The notes under the pieces: model-generated | What the model saw: only the letters and a program-made list of their open reading frames with translations | What the model was told of the DNA's origin: nothing | The model's database searches: none | Source: JAJDIA01 sp031555145 | GTDB lineage: Bacteria > Bacteroidota > Bacteroidia > Bacteroidales > Tannerellaceae | Assembly (NCBI GenBank): GCA_031555145.1 | Contig: JAVBUR010000102.1 | Location: 1-19,054, forward strand | DNA: 19,054 bases | Reading direction: 5' to 3' | Shown here: piece by piece, positions 1 to 6,785 of the stretch | How the letters are laid out: each line of letters opens with the position of its first letter | Numbering within the stretch: position 1 is the first letter of the stretch | Position numbers and translations under genes: made by a program

Positions 1-261
1 CCTAACTTAAAACAAAAAATACAATAACCCTAAATCTGGGAAAACCCGAAACTTACATTCCACAGCATCATAAACAACTGAATCACAAATACTTAATATC
101 ATTTTCCACCCCGCATATCACTTGCCTTCGTGTTGCCTATAACATGCCTATACCATTCCTTCGTGTCTTTTACCTCTTTTCAACACCCCAAAACACCCTG
201 CGCCTCTTTTTGAAAATAACAATAACCCTGCGCCTCAATTTAGCTTCAGGTTCGGACAGAT
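1..261. other. G-poor non-coding stretch with short direct repeats
   Basis: No convincing gene is visible. In bases 1-240 I counted about 73 C and 19 G, a very strong strand skew. ACCCTGCGCCTC occurs twice (195-206 and 225-236), a 30-base period. CCTTCGTGT occurs at 125-133 and 158-166, and TGCCTATA at 134-141 and 145-152. The repeats are short and imperfect, so this looks like degenerate intergenic sequence. No perfect TAnnTTTG promoter element was found in it. Confidence 0.5.
195..236. repeat. Pair of 12-bp direct repeats, 30 bp apart
   Basis: ACCCTGCGCCTC is present at 195-206 and again at 225-236, both followed by an A/T-rich stretch. They lie just upstream of the broken serine hydrolase gene. 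They may be remains of a longer tandem repeat. No function is assigned. Confidence 0.55.
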
Positions 262-538
262 ATGAATTCAGATAGGGCTTTACCCTACTTTAGATTTGAA
301 CAAGATGGAAGATGGCATAGGGATATAATTCCACTGCTTTCAGGATTGGCGGTAGATACCCATACGATGTTGGAGGCAGCCTTGTTGTCAAAGCCTTTGT
401 TTGCTTATTTTGTGATGCGGTTGGTTGATAAGCAACTGATTGATTTGGATAAACCGTTGTACGAATACCTGCCTTATAACAAATGCCGATCAGTACAACG
501 ATTTAGGTAATCTGATACAAGCGTTCCTGTGGAAATGA
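262..538 (+). pseudogene. Remnant of a class C beta-lactamase-like serine hydrolase
   Basis: The frame from 262 reads ...LEAALLSKPLFAYFVMRLVD... then DLDKPLYEYLPY. This closely matches the region around the active site of class C beta-lactamase/esterase-like serine hydrolases, usually written AASLSKP-(hydrophobic)-LVD...LDKPLYEYLP. The nucleophile of the SxxK motif appears to be replaced by Leu (TTG where family members would have Ser, possibly TCG). After LPY the frame degenerates and stops near 510. A shifted frame at 473-538 reads LITNADQYNDLGNLIQAFLWK and stop, which resembles the C-terminal end of the same family. The most economical reading is a gene that lost most of its middle and N-terminus, with a frame change at the junction near 475. 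The family call is from recognisable motifs only; the C-terminal match is weaker than the SxxK region. It converges on the DUF1254 gene with 16 bases between the stops. Confidence 0.6.
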
Positions 539-554
539 GGTACTCCCGCTGTTT

Positions 555-1916
555 TTATTTTACTTTTACTACTGCGGGGATGGTGATATTTCCCTTGATG
601 GCATCATCCGACGGACCATACATACGTAATATCATATAGAATTGGGTGTCGGGGGTAGGTAACCAGTTGCTTTCTTTGTCTTTCCCCGGGTTATCTTTCT
701 GGATATAGAGGGTGAGTGAGCCGTCTTTTCCGTAGGTCAGCTTGTCGATGTTCTTGATGTTGTAACGTTTCAAGGGGTTGGCAACAAAGAACCCTTTATC
801 GTTATACATGGTGAGCGACCAGAAGAATTTTACCTGTGGCAGTTCTGCTTTGGAGAAGGTGAGGGTATATTTGTTGGCGCCACTCAGTGTATTGCCTTCG
901 CTGTCGACGTTGGCTGTCGGATAGATGGCTTCCTGTGGGGTGTTGACGTAGATGTATTTCCAGGCAGCAGCGGCGTTGGTGATATAGTCGGTGCCCCAAT
1001 TACCGGCGTTTATGGGCGAAAAGTCCCATCCGTTCTCCGTTTTGCCTATTGATTTAGTCTGGGCTTCGATTTCTTTTTTACCGGTATTGGCACCATCTTC
1101 GATCGCTTTCCATATGGCGGGTTCAAACGCTGATTTGTTGAACATGACTCCTGCGCCAAGTCCAATGGCTGCGAACTTGTCCATCAAGGCCTTGTCGTTG
1201 TCGTTGAGTATCTGGTAACGTATCATCAGGTTGAATTCCTTGAAGAAGCCTTCGATATCACCGGTTTTGCTGTCGTATGGCTGATAGGGCCATGTGAGTC
1301 CGTCACCCGGAGGCAGGGGTTTTCCTGTAAATTGGCTGAGCGGAACGGCTGTATAGCTTTTGGAGATGGCGCCGGCGGCTGTATCATCTGGTCCAAACAC
1401 TTGTGTACGGGCTAAGGTGAAGATAATGGTCGCGGGTATTTTTATTACTTTATCGATACCTTGGGGTGTCTTGCCAGTCCAATCTGAACGGGCAATCAGG
1501 TAGTTGCCGGGGCCCTCGCCGGTTGCCTGTGTACTGATGTATTGAGGGCAGTTAGTGAAAATGTCGCACAGCTGGAAGCTGAAATAGCGCTTTTCTATCT
1601 TCGGGATGGTGATAACTACCGGCTCATTACGGATGTCGAGCACGGCATACGCGTAATAAGTATCATTGTTGGGTGATACAACTGTAGTATGTTCGGGAGT
1701 GAACAGTTCGGTATTAGCAAAGAACTGATCGGGTGCCATCTTGTAGTTGTCAAGGATCTTCCAGATCACCTTGTTGTGTTCTACTGCAGGGAAGGCGTAG
1801 ATGTAGGCCTCTTTTGCTAACTCTTGGGCCTGTTGTGGTGTGACTTTTTGTTTTGAACCACCACAGGAAGCCAATAGCAATATGATGGTAAGTGAAGATA
1901 AAATTTTTGTTTTCAT
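555..1916 (-). CDS. DUF1254/DUF1214 family lipoprotein
   Basis: This 453-residue protein is predicted to be exported and lipidated. Residues 1-17 form a signal peptide ending in the lipobox LAS-C18, and the following GGSKQK is not acidic, which suggests a periplasm-facing rather than surface-exposed lipoprotein. Residues about 30-190 match DUF1254, with the typical stretch VVSPNNDTYYAYAVLDI, a later RYFSFQLCDIFTN and a GPGNYLIA segment. Residues about 300-440 match DUF1214 (AAAWKYIYVNTPQEAIYP, FFWSLTMYNDKGFFV, YMILRMYGP). Proteins with this pair are common in bacterial envelopes, but no reaction is established for most of them, so no function is assigned. Length and domain order are normal and the gene looks intact. 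It is divergent from the DUF5686 gene across a 175-base gap and convergent with the hydrolase remnant. Family call is firm; role unknown. Confidence 0.85.
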   Translation of the reverse strand: MKTKILSSLTIILLLASCGGSKQKVTPQQAQELAKEAYIYAFPAVEHNKVIWKILDNYKMAPDQFFANTELFTPEHTTVVSPNNDTYYAYAVLDIRNEPVVITIPKIEKRYFSFQLCDIFTNCPQYISTQATGEGPGNYLIARSDWTGKTPQGIDKVIKIPATIIFTLARTQVFGPDDTAAGAISKSYTAVPLSQFTGKPLPPGDGLTWPYQPYDSKTGDIEGFFKEFNLMIRYQILNDNDKALMDKFAAIGLGAGVMFNKSAFEPAIWKAIEDGANTGKKEIEAQTKSIGKTENGWDFSPINAGNWGTDYITNAAAAWKYIYVNTPQEAIYPTANVDSEGNTLSGANKYTLTFSKAELPQVKFFWSLTMYNDKGFFVANPLKRYNIKNIDKLTYGKDGSLTLYIQKDNPGKDKESNWLPTPDTQFYMILRMYGPSDDAIKGNITIPAVVKVK

Positions 1917-1981
1917 ATTGTTCCTATTAATTGTTTGGGAGAAGATGATAATACTTACTAAAATAAGAACAATGGTTTAAG

Positions 1982-1998
1982 CGAAAAGTTGCTTTTCG
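1982..1998. repeat. Perfect 7-bp inverted repeat, 3-base loop
   Basis: CGAAAAG (1982-1988) and CTTTTCG (1992-1998) flank TTG. It lies in the 175-base gap between the divergent DUF1254 and DUF5686 genes, about 65 bases from the DUF1254 start and 95 from the DUF5686 start. There is no U-tract on either side, so a terminator is unlikely. It could be an operator or a leader hairpin. A second exact palindrome, CAAAGCTTTG, lies at 2032-2041 in the same gap. Confidence 0.45.
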
Positions 1999-2091
1999 GT
2001 CAATGGAATATCTACGTGTTTGTTGATGTTACAAAGCTTTGGGTATGAACGAAAAGAACAATCGGTATTCTTTCGGTGTTTTACATAATAA

Positions 2092-4476
2092 ATGTGTAAT
2101 GTAAAAACCGTTATGAGCTACCGGACTTCCTTTGTTGTATTGTTAACCGTCAGTCTTTGGCCGGTGGGGCAGGCACAGCAACCGGCTACATCAGAGTTGC
2201 TTGCCCGGATAGCGACGATACATACTTTTAAACAGGCGGGGTATGAGAATGACGGGGCGGAGATTGTCGGACAGGCAATTGGGCGATTGACGGAGGGAAG
2301 TTACCGCATGGTACCTTTTTATCAGTATGATCAATATAACAAGACGGTGGTCAGCGCGCTGCTGAATGAGGATAGTATACAGCAGGCGATGGATCGGAGG
2401 CGGGTGGATAACAGCTATATCTTCCGGAAACTCATTCTGCCGTTTGAACCCTGGTTGCAATATGCCCGTCCCACCGGGCATGGGAGGGAAGAAGAACTGA
2501 CGACCTTCCTGTATGAAAATGACCAGACGGTGTCGGGTGGTACAACGTATGGCAGGAGTTATACCCAATTGCATGCTGCCCGTTATGAGGGTTTTTATCA
2601 ATTACTTGGTAAGCAGAATACGGAGGACTTGCTCGATCTTGTATTCGGTGATATTGATCTGGCGAAGGAGGATAACCAAATGATGCTGTTGTCGTTCCAG
2701 AGTCCGCTTGGGCGGGATGCACTGTCGGTGTACCGGTATCATCTGATGGGGACGAAACCGGTGGATGGTGTTGATTGTTATGAGATTGCTTTTTATTCGC
2801 TGGATGCGCGGAAGAATACGTTTGCCGGTTATCTCTATATCCGTGCCGATGAGTCGTATGAGTTGTATCAGGCTGTCTTCACACTGAACGATCCTGCGCT
2901 GATGAACTTTGTCAAGAACTTGCTGATTGTTCATTCCTACGCTTTTATGCCAGATACGGAAGGTAAGCGATATACTGTACCTTCGCGTTATGAGCAATAT
3001 GTCTTGCTGGGGTATCCGGATAAGGGTATGTTGTCGGCCTCGCGGGTGGCGGTGTACGACCGGTATTCGTTTGCTGCTCCGGATGATGATCCATCAAAGA
3101 GAGCACGGGTGGCAAAGGACTATGCGCGTAAGGATAGCGTTTATTGGGAGGCGACGCGGCCGATACCGTTGACGGCTTCCCAGACGCAGGTGGAGGAGTT
3201 AATGACAGAGGCGCGCCGTACGCCGGTGTTTACGCTGATGCAGGATGCGGTGCTGACGCTGATCAGTAACCATGTGACGATCGGCGGGATCAACGGACCG
3301 GTAGAGTTGGGGCCGCTTTCGCAGTTTATCAGCTATAATCATATGGAGGGGATGCGGTTGAAGGTGGGTGGAAATACAAATATCAACCTGATGGACCGGG
3401 GGCTGTTGGGTGGGTATCTGGCGTATGGAACGACAGACGGGCGGTTGAAGTATCGGGCTGATCTGGCTTTTTCGCTTACGCCCAAGAGCCGGTATATCTG
3501 GGAGTATCCGAAGAAACTATTTAGTTTTACATATGTGAATGACCTGAATATTCCGGGACAGGATCTGCTGACGACAACCCGCGACAATTTTATTAATTCC
3601 TTTTCACATGCGCCAACGGACAATATGTCGTGGCAGCGGATCGGGATGCTTTCCTATGAGCAGGAACCGGGGCATCAGTTCTCGTATAAGGTATCGGGAA
3701 AATATACCTTCGACCAGCCCGCCGGTGTGGTGCAGTATATGCAGGTGGATGGAGGGGATACGACAGTGGTGGATCATATTACGACCTCCGAGATTGGGTT
3801 TTCCCTGGCATGGACGCCCGGGCAAAGCTCCATACAGAACCGCGACAAGCGGATGATTATCCGGCATGGGGGAGTGGAGATGACGCTGAATCACCGGATC
3901 GGTATCAAGGGCGTGCTGGGGTCGGATTATAACTATCAGATCACGGATCTGTCAGCCTATAAGAAAATCACGTTCGACCATCATTTCGGGACGATGGATA
4001 TCCGTCTCTCGGGAGGTAAGGTATGGAACCGGGTTCCTTTCCCGTTGCTGTTTATCCCTACGGGTAACCAGAGCTATATTTTCCATGCCGACGACTACAA
4101 CTGTATGAACTTCTATGAATTTGTGACCGACCAGTATGTGGCGTTGCATACGAACTTTATCTTTAACTGGTCGCCGTTTAAATGGTTTCGCAAGCAAGAC
4201 AAGACGCAGGTGAGTGTTGGCGCCCGAGCGATCTACGGCCCACTGTCGGACAGGAATGATCCGGCGCTGCATCCCGATTTGTTTGTCTTCAATCAGGGGG
4301 TTAAGCCGTTGGGGCAGACGCCTTATGTGGAGGTGAATATCGGACTGGCCAATCTGTTCAAGATACTCCGGGTAGAATATGCACGCCGTTTGACGTATCT
4401 CACATCCAATACCGACGCCGATGGCAAGAAGACATTTGCCGGTTCACTGTTGCTTACGGCAAGCTTTGCTTTTTAA
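2092..4476 (+). CDS. DUF5686 family outer-membrane protein
   Basis: This is a 794-residue (from 2092) predicted outer-membrane protein of the Bacteroidetes DUF5686 family. An N-terminal signal peptide ends near GQAQQ. The early region MVPFYQYDQYNKTV and the segment PVDGVDCYEIAFYSLD...FAGYLYI fit the family's N-terminal half. From about residue 390 on, alternating polar/hydrophobic strands (VTIGGINGPVELG, LGGYLAYGTTDGRLKYRADLAFSL) resemble a beta barrel, and the protein ends in aromatic SFAF as outer-membrane barrels do. Many relatives carry an N-terminal carboxypeptidase-regulatory-like domain; none is evident here. An ATG at 2113 (MSYRTSFVV) gives a more compact signal peptide and may be the true start. 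The stop overlaps the stop of the convergent iron-sulfur gene by four bases. Molecular function is unknown; family call from motifs and topology. Confidence 0.75.
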   Translation: MCNVKTVMSYRTSFVVLLTVSLWPVGQAQQPATSELLARIATIHTFKQAGYENDGAEIVGQAIGRLTEGSYRMVPFYQYDQYNKTVVSALLNEDSIQQAMDRRRVDNSYIFRKLILPFEPWLQYARPTGHGREEELTTFLYENDQTVSGGTTYGRSYTQLHAARYEGFYQLLGKQNTEDLLDLVFGDIDLAKEDNQMMLLSFQSPLGRDALSVYRYHLMGTKPVDGVDCYEIAFYSLDARKNTFAGYLYIRADESYELYQAVFTLNDPALMNFVKNLLIVHSYAFMPDTEGKRYTVPSRYEQYVLLGYPDKGMLSASRVAVYDRYSFAAPDDDPSKRARVAKDYARKDSVYWEATRPIPLTASQTQVEELMTEARRTPVFTLMQDAVLTLISNHVTIGGINGPVELGPLSQFISYNHMEGMRLKVGGNTNINLMDRGLLGGYLAYGTTDGRLKYRADLAFSLTPKSRYIWEYPKKLFSFTYVNDLNIPGQDLLTTTRDNFINSFSHAPTDNMSWQRIGMLSYEQEPGHQFSYKVSGKYTFDQPAGVVQYMQVDGGDTTVVDHITTSEIGFSLAWTPGQSSIQNRDKRMIIRHGGVEMTLNHRIGIKGVLGSDYNYQITDLSAYKKITFDHHFGTMDIRLSGGKVWNRVPFPLLFIPTGNQSYIFHADDYNCMNFYEFVTDQYVALHTNFIFNWSPFKWFRKQDKTQVSVGARAIYGPLSDRNDPALHPDLFVFNQGVKPLGQTPYVEVNIGLANLFKILRVEYARRLTYLTSNTDADGKKTFAGSLLLTASFAF

Positions 4477-5324
4477 ATCCATGCCTCCCGGATCACTTCA
4501 CCTTGTACCGAGAGTACGATGGTTTTGATAGGTATATATCGCTCGGCTTGTTCGCGTGCCATTTCAGCGATACGTATCAAGCCGCCACAGCAGGGTACTT
4601 CCATAATCAATACGGTGAGTGTTTCGATCATGGCTTCGTCGATCATTGCCGTCAGCTTGTCAATGTAGGATTGGGTGTTACTATCGAGTTTCGGACAGGC
4701 AATGGCCAGCGTTTTCCCTTTCAGAAAGCGATTATGAAACCCGCCGCAGGCAAAAGCTGTACAGTCGGCAGCCAACAATAGGTGTGTGCCTTGTAGGAAC
4801 CCGGCTTGTGGATTCAGCAGATGCAACTGTACGGGAAACTGTCTCAGTTCGGACGGCTGATATTGTGGAGACGATGCACCGGCAGGTTTCCCGTGACCAA
4901 CGGCAACCGGTCCTTTAATCTCACGCATCATCGAACCGGGGCAACCACAGGCCATTGGTTTATCTTTGGGTTCGAAATGGACTTGTATTCCATGTGCTTC
5001 CAGGTAGGTCAAGCCTTGCTGCAACAGGCCTGTTTCACCATGTTCTTTCAGGTGGTTCAGGTGGGCGAGGATGACGGCCTCACCTTTGGGGGCAATACGT
5101 TCCATAACAGCTTCTTCGCTGTATGGTTCTGCTTCCCGTTCTTCGAGGGTAATAGCGCCTACGGGACATTCGCCGATACAGGCGCCTAATCCGTCGCAAT
5201 AGAGTTCGCTTACCATGACGGCCTTGCCGTTGATCAATTGTAATGCGCCTTCGTGGCATCCGCTAACACAAGCGCCGCATCCGTTACAGCGCTCTTCGTC
5301 TATACTGATAATCGTCCGTTTCAT
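4473..5324 (-). CDS. Two-cluster 4Fe-4S ferredoxin-like protein, probably of the nitrite regulon
   Basis: This 283-residue soluble protein starts with a bacterial-ferredoxin domain. The first site is C13-N-G-C16-G-A-C19-V-S-G-C23. The second is C43-D-G-L46-G-A-C49-I-G-E-C53-P, with Leu where the second cysteine of a 4Fe-4S site would be; I recall the CDGLGAC form as usual in this family, so it is probably not a mutation. A C-terminal region of about 160 residues has further cysteines: C126-G-C128-P, C188, C193, C210 and C245-C246-G-G, with a conserved-looking PVQLHLLNPQAGFLQG stretch. Electron transfer to an unidentified partner is the likely role; no reaction can be named. The frame is open back to 5381, but I chose ATG 5322-5324. 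It places the ferredoxin motif at residue 13 as usual, and an exact minus-strand -7 element (5345-5352) lies inside the longer version. Divergent from the Crp/Fnr gene; convergent with DUF5686. Confidence 0.82.
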   Translation of the reverse strand: MKRTIISIDEERCNGCGACVSGCHEGALQLINGKAVMVSELYCDGLGACIGECPVGAITLEEREAEPYSEEAVMERIAPKGEAVILAHLNHLKEHGETGLLQQGLTYLEAHGIQVHFEPKDKPMACGCPGSMMREIKGPVAVGHGKPAGASSPQYQPSELRQFPVQLHLLNPQAGFLQGTHLLLAADCTAFACGGFHNRFLKGKTLAIACPKLDSNTQSYIDKLTAMIDEAMIETLTVLIMEVPCCGGLIRIAEMAREQAERYIPIKTIVLSVQGEVIREAWI

Positions 5325-5344
5325 TGTTGTACTGTTTTTGGTGA

Positions 5345-5352
5345 CAAAAGTA
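5345..5352 (-). promoter_or_regulatory. -7 promoter element of the iron-sulfur gene
   Basis: On the minus strand this reads TACTTTTG, an exact match to the Bacteroidetes -7 consensus TAnnTTTG. Transcription would begin about 4-5 bases further on, leaving a leader of roughly 16 bases before the ATG at 5324. No clear TTG is seen at -33, which fits a promoter that depends on an activator bound at the dyad centred on 5381.5. Confidence 0.6.
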
Positions 5353-5368
5353 GGGCTGCCGGTGCATT

Positions 5369-5393
5369 TAAATCGTCGCACATGTGACGTTTT
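5369..5393. promoter_or_regulatory. Putative Crp/Fnr-type operator in the divergent promoter
   Basis: CGTCGCACATGTGACG (5374-5389) is a dyad, with 6 of 8 base pairs symmetric about 5381.5. Read on the minus strand, bases 5393 to 5369 match the site upstream of nrfH (6113-6137) at 17 of 25 positions without a gap, including GTCACAT. Its centre is followed by exactly 29 bases and then the minus-strand -7 element, the same distance as at nrfH. It is 25 bases from the -7 element of the regulator gene on the other side, so it could serve both genes. The binding protein is inferred to be the adjacent regulator. Confidence 0.55.
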
Positions 5394-5406
5394 CAGTTTT
5401 TTATGC

Positions 5407-5414
5407 TATGTTTG
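5407..5414 (+). promoter_or_regulatory. -7 promoter element of the Crp/Fnr regulator gene
   Basis: TATGTTTG matches TAnnTTTG exactly. It is framed by a perfect 5-bp inverted repeat, TATGC (5402-5406) and GCATA (5414-5418). The expected transcript start is near 5419, about 21 bases before the GTG start at 5440. No obvious TTG at -33. Confidence 0.6.
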
Positions 5415-5439
5415 CATACATACTATAAATTAGTTAACC

Positions 5440-6114
5440 GTGGACTATTGCGCCTTATCTGCTATCCCTCTTTTCCGGTCTATCGAGGAAAAAGAGATTG
5501 AACGGATCTTCGCCGAACTGAAGATCACGGAAACCACTTTCCGTAAAGATGAACTGTTGGCGTTGCAGGATGAACCCTGTAATCGCCTTATCCTGCTGTT
5601 GTCGGGTAGCGTGAAGGGGGAGATGGTGGACCCTTCGGGGAAGCTGGTCAAGGTAGAGGATATTGAGGCACCGAATCCGTTGGCGATCTTGTTTCTGTTT
5701 GGTGAGCAGAACCGGTTTCCGGTACAGGTGACGGCGCGTGAGCGGGTGACGGCGTTGGTGATCTCCAAAGCGTCTGTACTCCGGATGTTGAGTATGAATA
5801 CGGTGCTGCTGAAGAACTATCTGGATATCTCGGCTAACTTTGCTTCGCGGCTCAGCCAGAAATTACATTTCATGTCGTTCCGCACGATCCGGCAGAAACT
5901 GGCGTTGTATATCCTCGACCTGGCCAAGAAGGCGCAGTCCGATCGGGTGGAACTGGATAAGCCCAAAAGCGTCTTGGCGGAATACTTCGGCGTCTCCCGT
6001 CCTTCGCTGGAACGTGAACTGACGAAGATGCAGCATGATGGACTACTTGTGGCGGAGAAGAAACGTCTCGAAATACGGGATAAAAAAGAGCTGATCCGGC
6101 TGATTCAGCAGTAA
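5440..6114 (+). CDS. Crp/Fnr-family transcription regulator (HcpR-like by context)
   Basis: This is a 224-residue DNA-binding regulator. Residues about 10-125 form the cyclic-nucleotide-binding-type beta-roll sensor domain (PLFRSIEEKEIERIF at the start, RLILLLSGSVKGEMVD inside). The dimerisation helix follows, and a C-terminal helix-turn-helix lies at about 150-215 with SVLAEYFGVSRPSLERELTKM as the recognition region. There are only two cysteines, C4 and C47, so it cannot carry an FNR-type four-cysteine cluster. The ligand is not evident; the position beside nrfHA suggests a nitrite or nitric-oxide signal, as for HcpR-type regulators of anaerobes. Translation starts at a GTG (5440-5442), the only reasonable start. 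It is divergent from the iron-sulfur gene and 73 bases upstream of nrfH on the same strand; the gap holds a dyad that is its probable target. Confidence 0.85.
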   Translation: MDYCALSAIPLFRSIEEKEIERIFAELKITETTFRKDELLALQDEPCNRLILLLSGSVKGEMVDPSGKLVKVEDIEAPNPLAILFLFGEQNRFPVQVTARERVTALVISKASVLRMLSMNTVLLKNYLDISANFASRLSQKLHFMSFRTIRQKLALYILDLAKKAQSDRVELDKPKSVLAEYFGVSRPSLERELTKMQHDGLLVAEKKRLEIRDKKELIRLIQQ

Positions 6115-6137
6115 AGTGTCACATCGGGTACACTTTA
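6113..6137 (+). promoter_or_regulatory. Putative operator upstream of nrfH
   Basis: TAAAGTGT (6112-6119) and ACACTTTA (6130-6137) form a perfect 8-bp inverted repeat centred on 6124.5, beginning in the stop codon of the regulator gene. The sequence matches the divergent-promoter site (5393 down to 5369) at 17 of 25 positions. Exactly 29 bases separate its centre from the -7-like element at 6154. This puts the centre near -41, the usual position for class II activation by Crp/Fnr proteins. It could also form an RNA hairpin with a 10-base loop, but no U-tract follows, so a terminator is less likely. Confidence 0.55.
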
Positions 6138-6153
6138 TTGCCGGGAAAGGGTG

Positions 6154-6161
6154 TTTCTTTG
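6154..6161 (+). promoter_or_regulatory. -7-like promoter element of the nrfHA-ccsBA operon
   Basis: TTTCTTTG differs from the TAnnTTTG consensus only at the second base. The expected start is near 6166, 22 bases before the nrfH ATG. The imperfect element fits an activator-dependent promoter. It is supported by the identical spacing to the dyad seen at the iron-sulfur gene. Confidence 0.45.
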
Positions 6162-6187
6162 TCGATTAATACTTAAAGTACTATTAT

Positions 6188-6772
6188 ATGAAAGGGCTTC
6201 TGAGTCGGATACCGAATCAACTGATCTTGCCGCTGTTCGTGGCAGGTGGGTTGTTGGCGGGTTTGGGCGCATATGCCGTCTATATGTCGCGGGCGTATTC
6301 GTATTTGTCCGATGATCCTTCGGCTTGCATCAATTGCCATATTATGTCGCCTTATTACCAGTCGTGGAACCATAGTTCGCATGCGCCATGGACGAATTGC
6401 AATGATTGCCATGTACCGCACAGCAGTGTGGCGGCGAAGTATGCGTTCAAGGCGATGGATGGGCTGTATCACTCTGCCATCTTTACGATTAAGGGCGAGC
6501 CACAGGTGATTCGTCCGCGGGAAGCGAGTAATAATGTGATTATGGAGAATTGTATCCGTTGCCATACGCAGTTGAATACCGAGTTTGTGAAGACAGGCAT
6601 GATCTCTTATACCCAAGCCAGGGAAGGAGAGGGGAAGGCCTGTTGGGATTGTCATACCCAGGTGCCGCATACGAAGGTGAGTAACCTCGCCGCCTCGCCG
6701 AATGCCATTGTTCCGCTGCCGGCGTCGCCCGTTCCCGATTGGTTGAAGAAGATAATGAAAGATAAACGATAA
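6188..6772 (+). CDS. nrfH: NrfH, small subunit of cytochrome c nitrite reductase (menaquinol dehydrogenase)
   Basis: NrfH oxidises menaquinol at the inner membrane and delivers electrons to NrfA. This 194-residue protein has one N-terminal membrane anchor (residues about 11-33) and four c-type haem sites facing the periplasm. They are C47-INC-H51 followed by M53 (the CxxCHxM arrangement typical of NrfH haem 1), C71-NDC-H75, C122-IRC-H126 and C152-WDC-H156. Length and haem count are normal for the family. It is the first gene of a four-gene operon: 13 bases separate its stop from the nrfA start. A dyad operator and a -7-like element precede it, pointing to control by the Crp/Fnr regulator just upstream. 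The ATG at 6188 starts directly before the anchor and is the only sensible start. Confidence 0.95.
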   Translation: MKGLLSRIPNQLILPLFVAGGLLAGLGAYAVYMSRAYSYLSDDPSACINCHIMSPYYQSWNHSSHAPWTNCNDCHVPHSSVAAKYAFKAMDGLYHSAIFTIKGEPQVIRPREASNNVIMENCIRCHTQLNTEFVKTGMISYTQAREGEGKACWDCHTQVPHTKVSNLAASPNAIVPLPASPVPDWLKKIMKDKR

Positions 6773-6785
6773 AACCTACATTGAT

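Noticed and set aside
5364..5378. Missing second cysteine at the second ferredoxin site as a damaging mutation (the codons of the region are intact)
   Set aside because: The CDGLGAC form appears to be the family's normal state, and the rest of the protein is complete.
5325..5381. Longer start for the iron-sulfur protein (19 extra residues)
   Set aside because: The extra codons contain the exact -7 element and part of the operator; the start at 5324 gives the standard ferredoxin N-terminus.
6112..6137. Perfect inverted repeat after the regulator gene as an intrinsic terminator
   Set aside because: The stem is A/T-rich at its base, has a 10-base loop and no U-tract; the match to the divergent-promoter site favours an operator.
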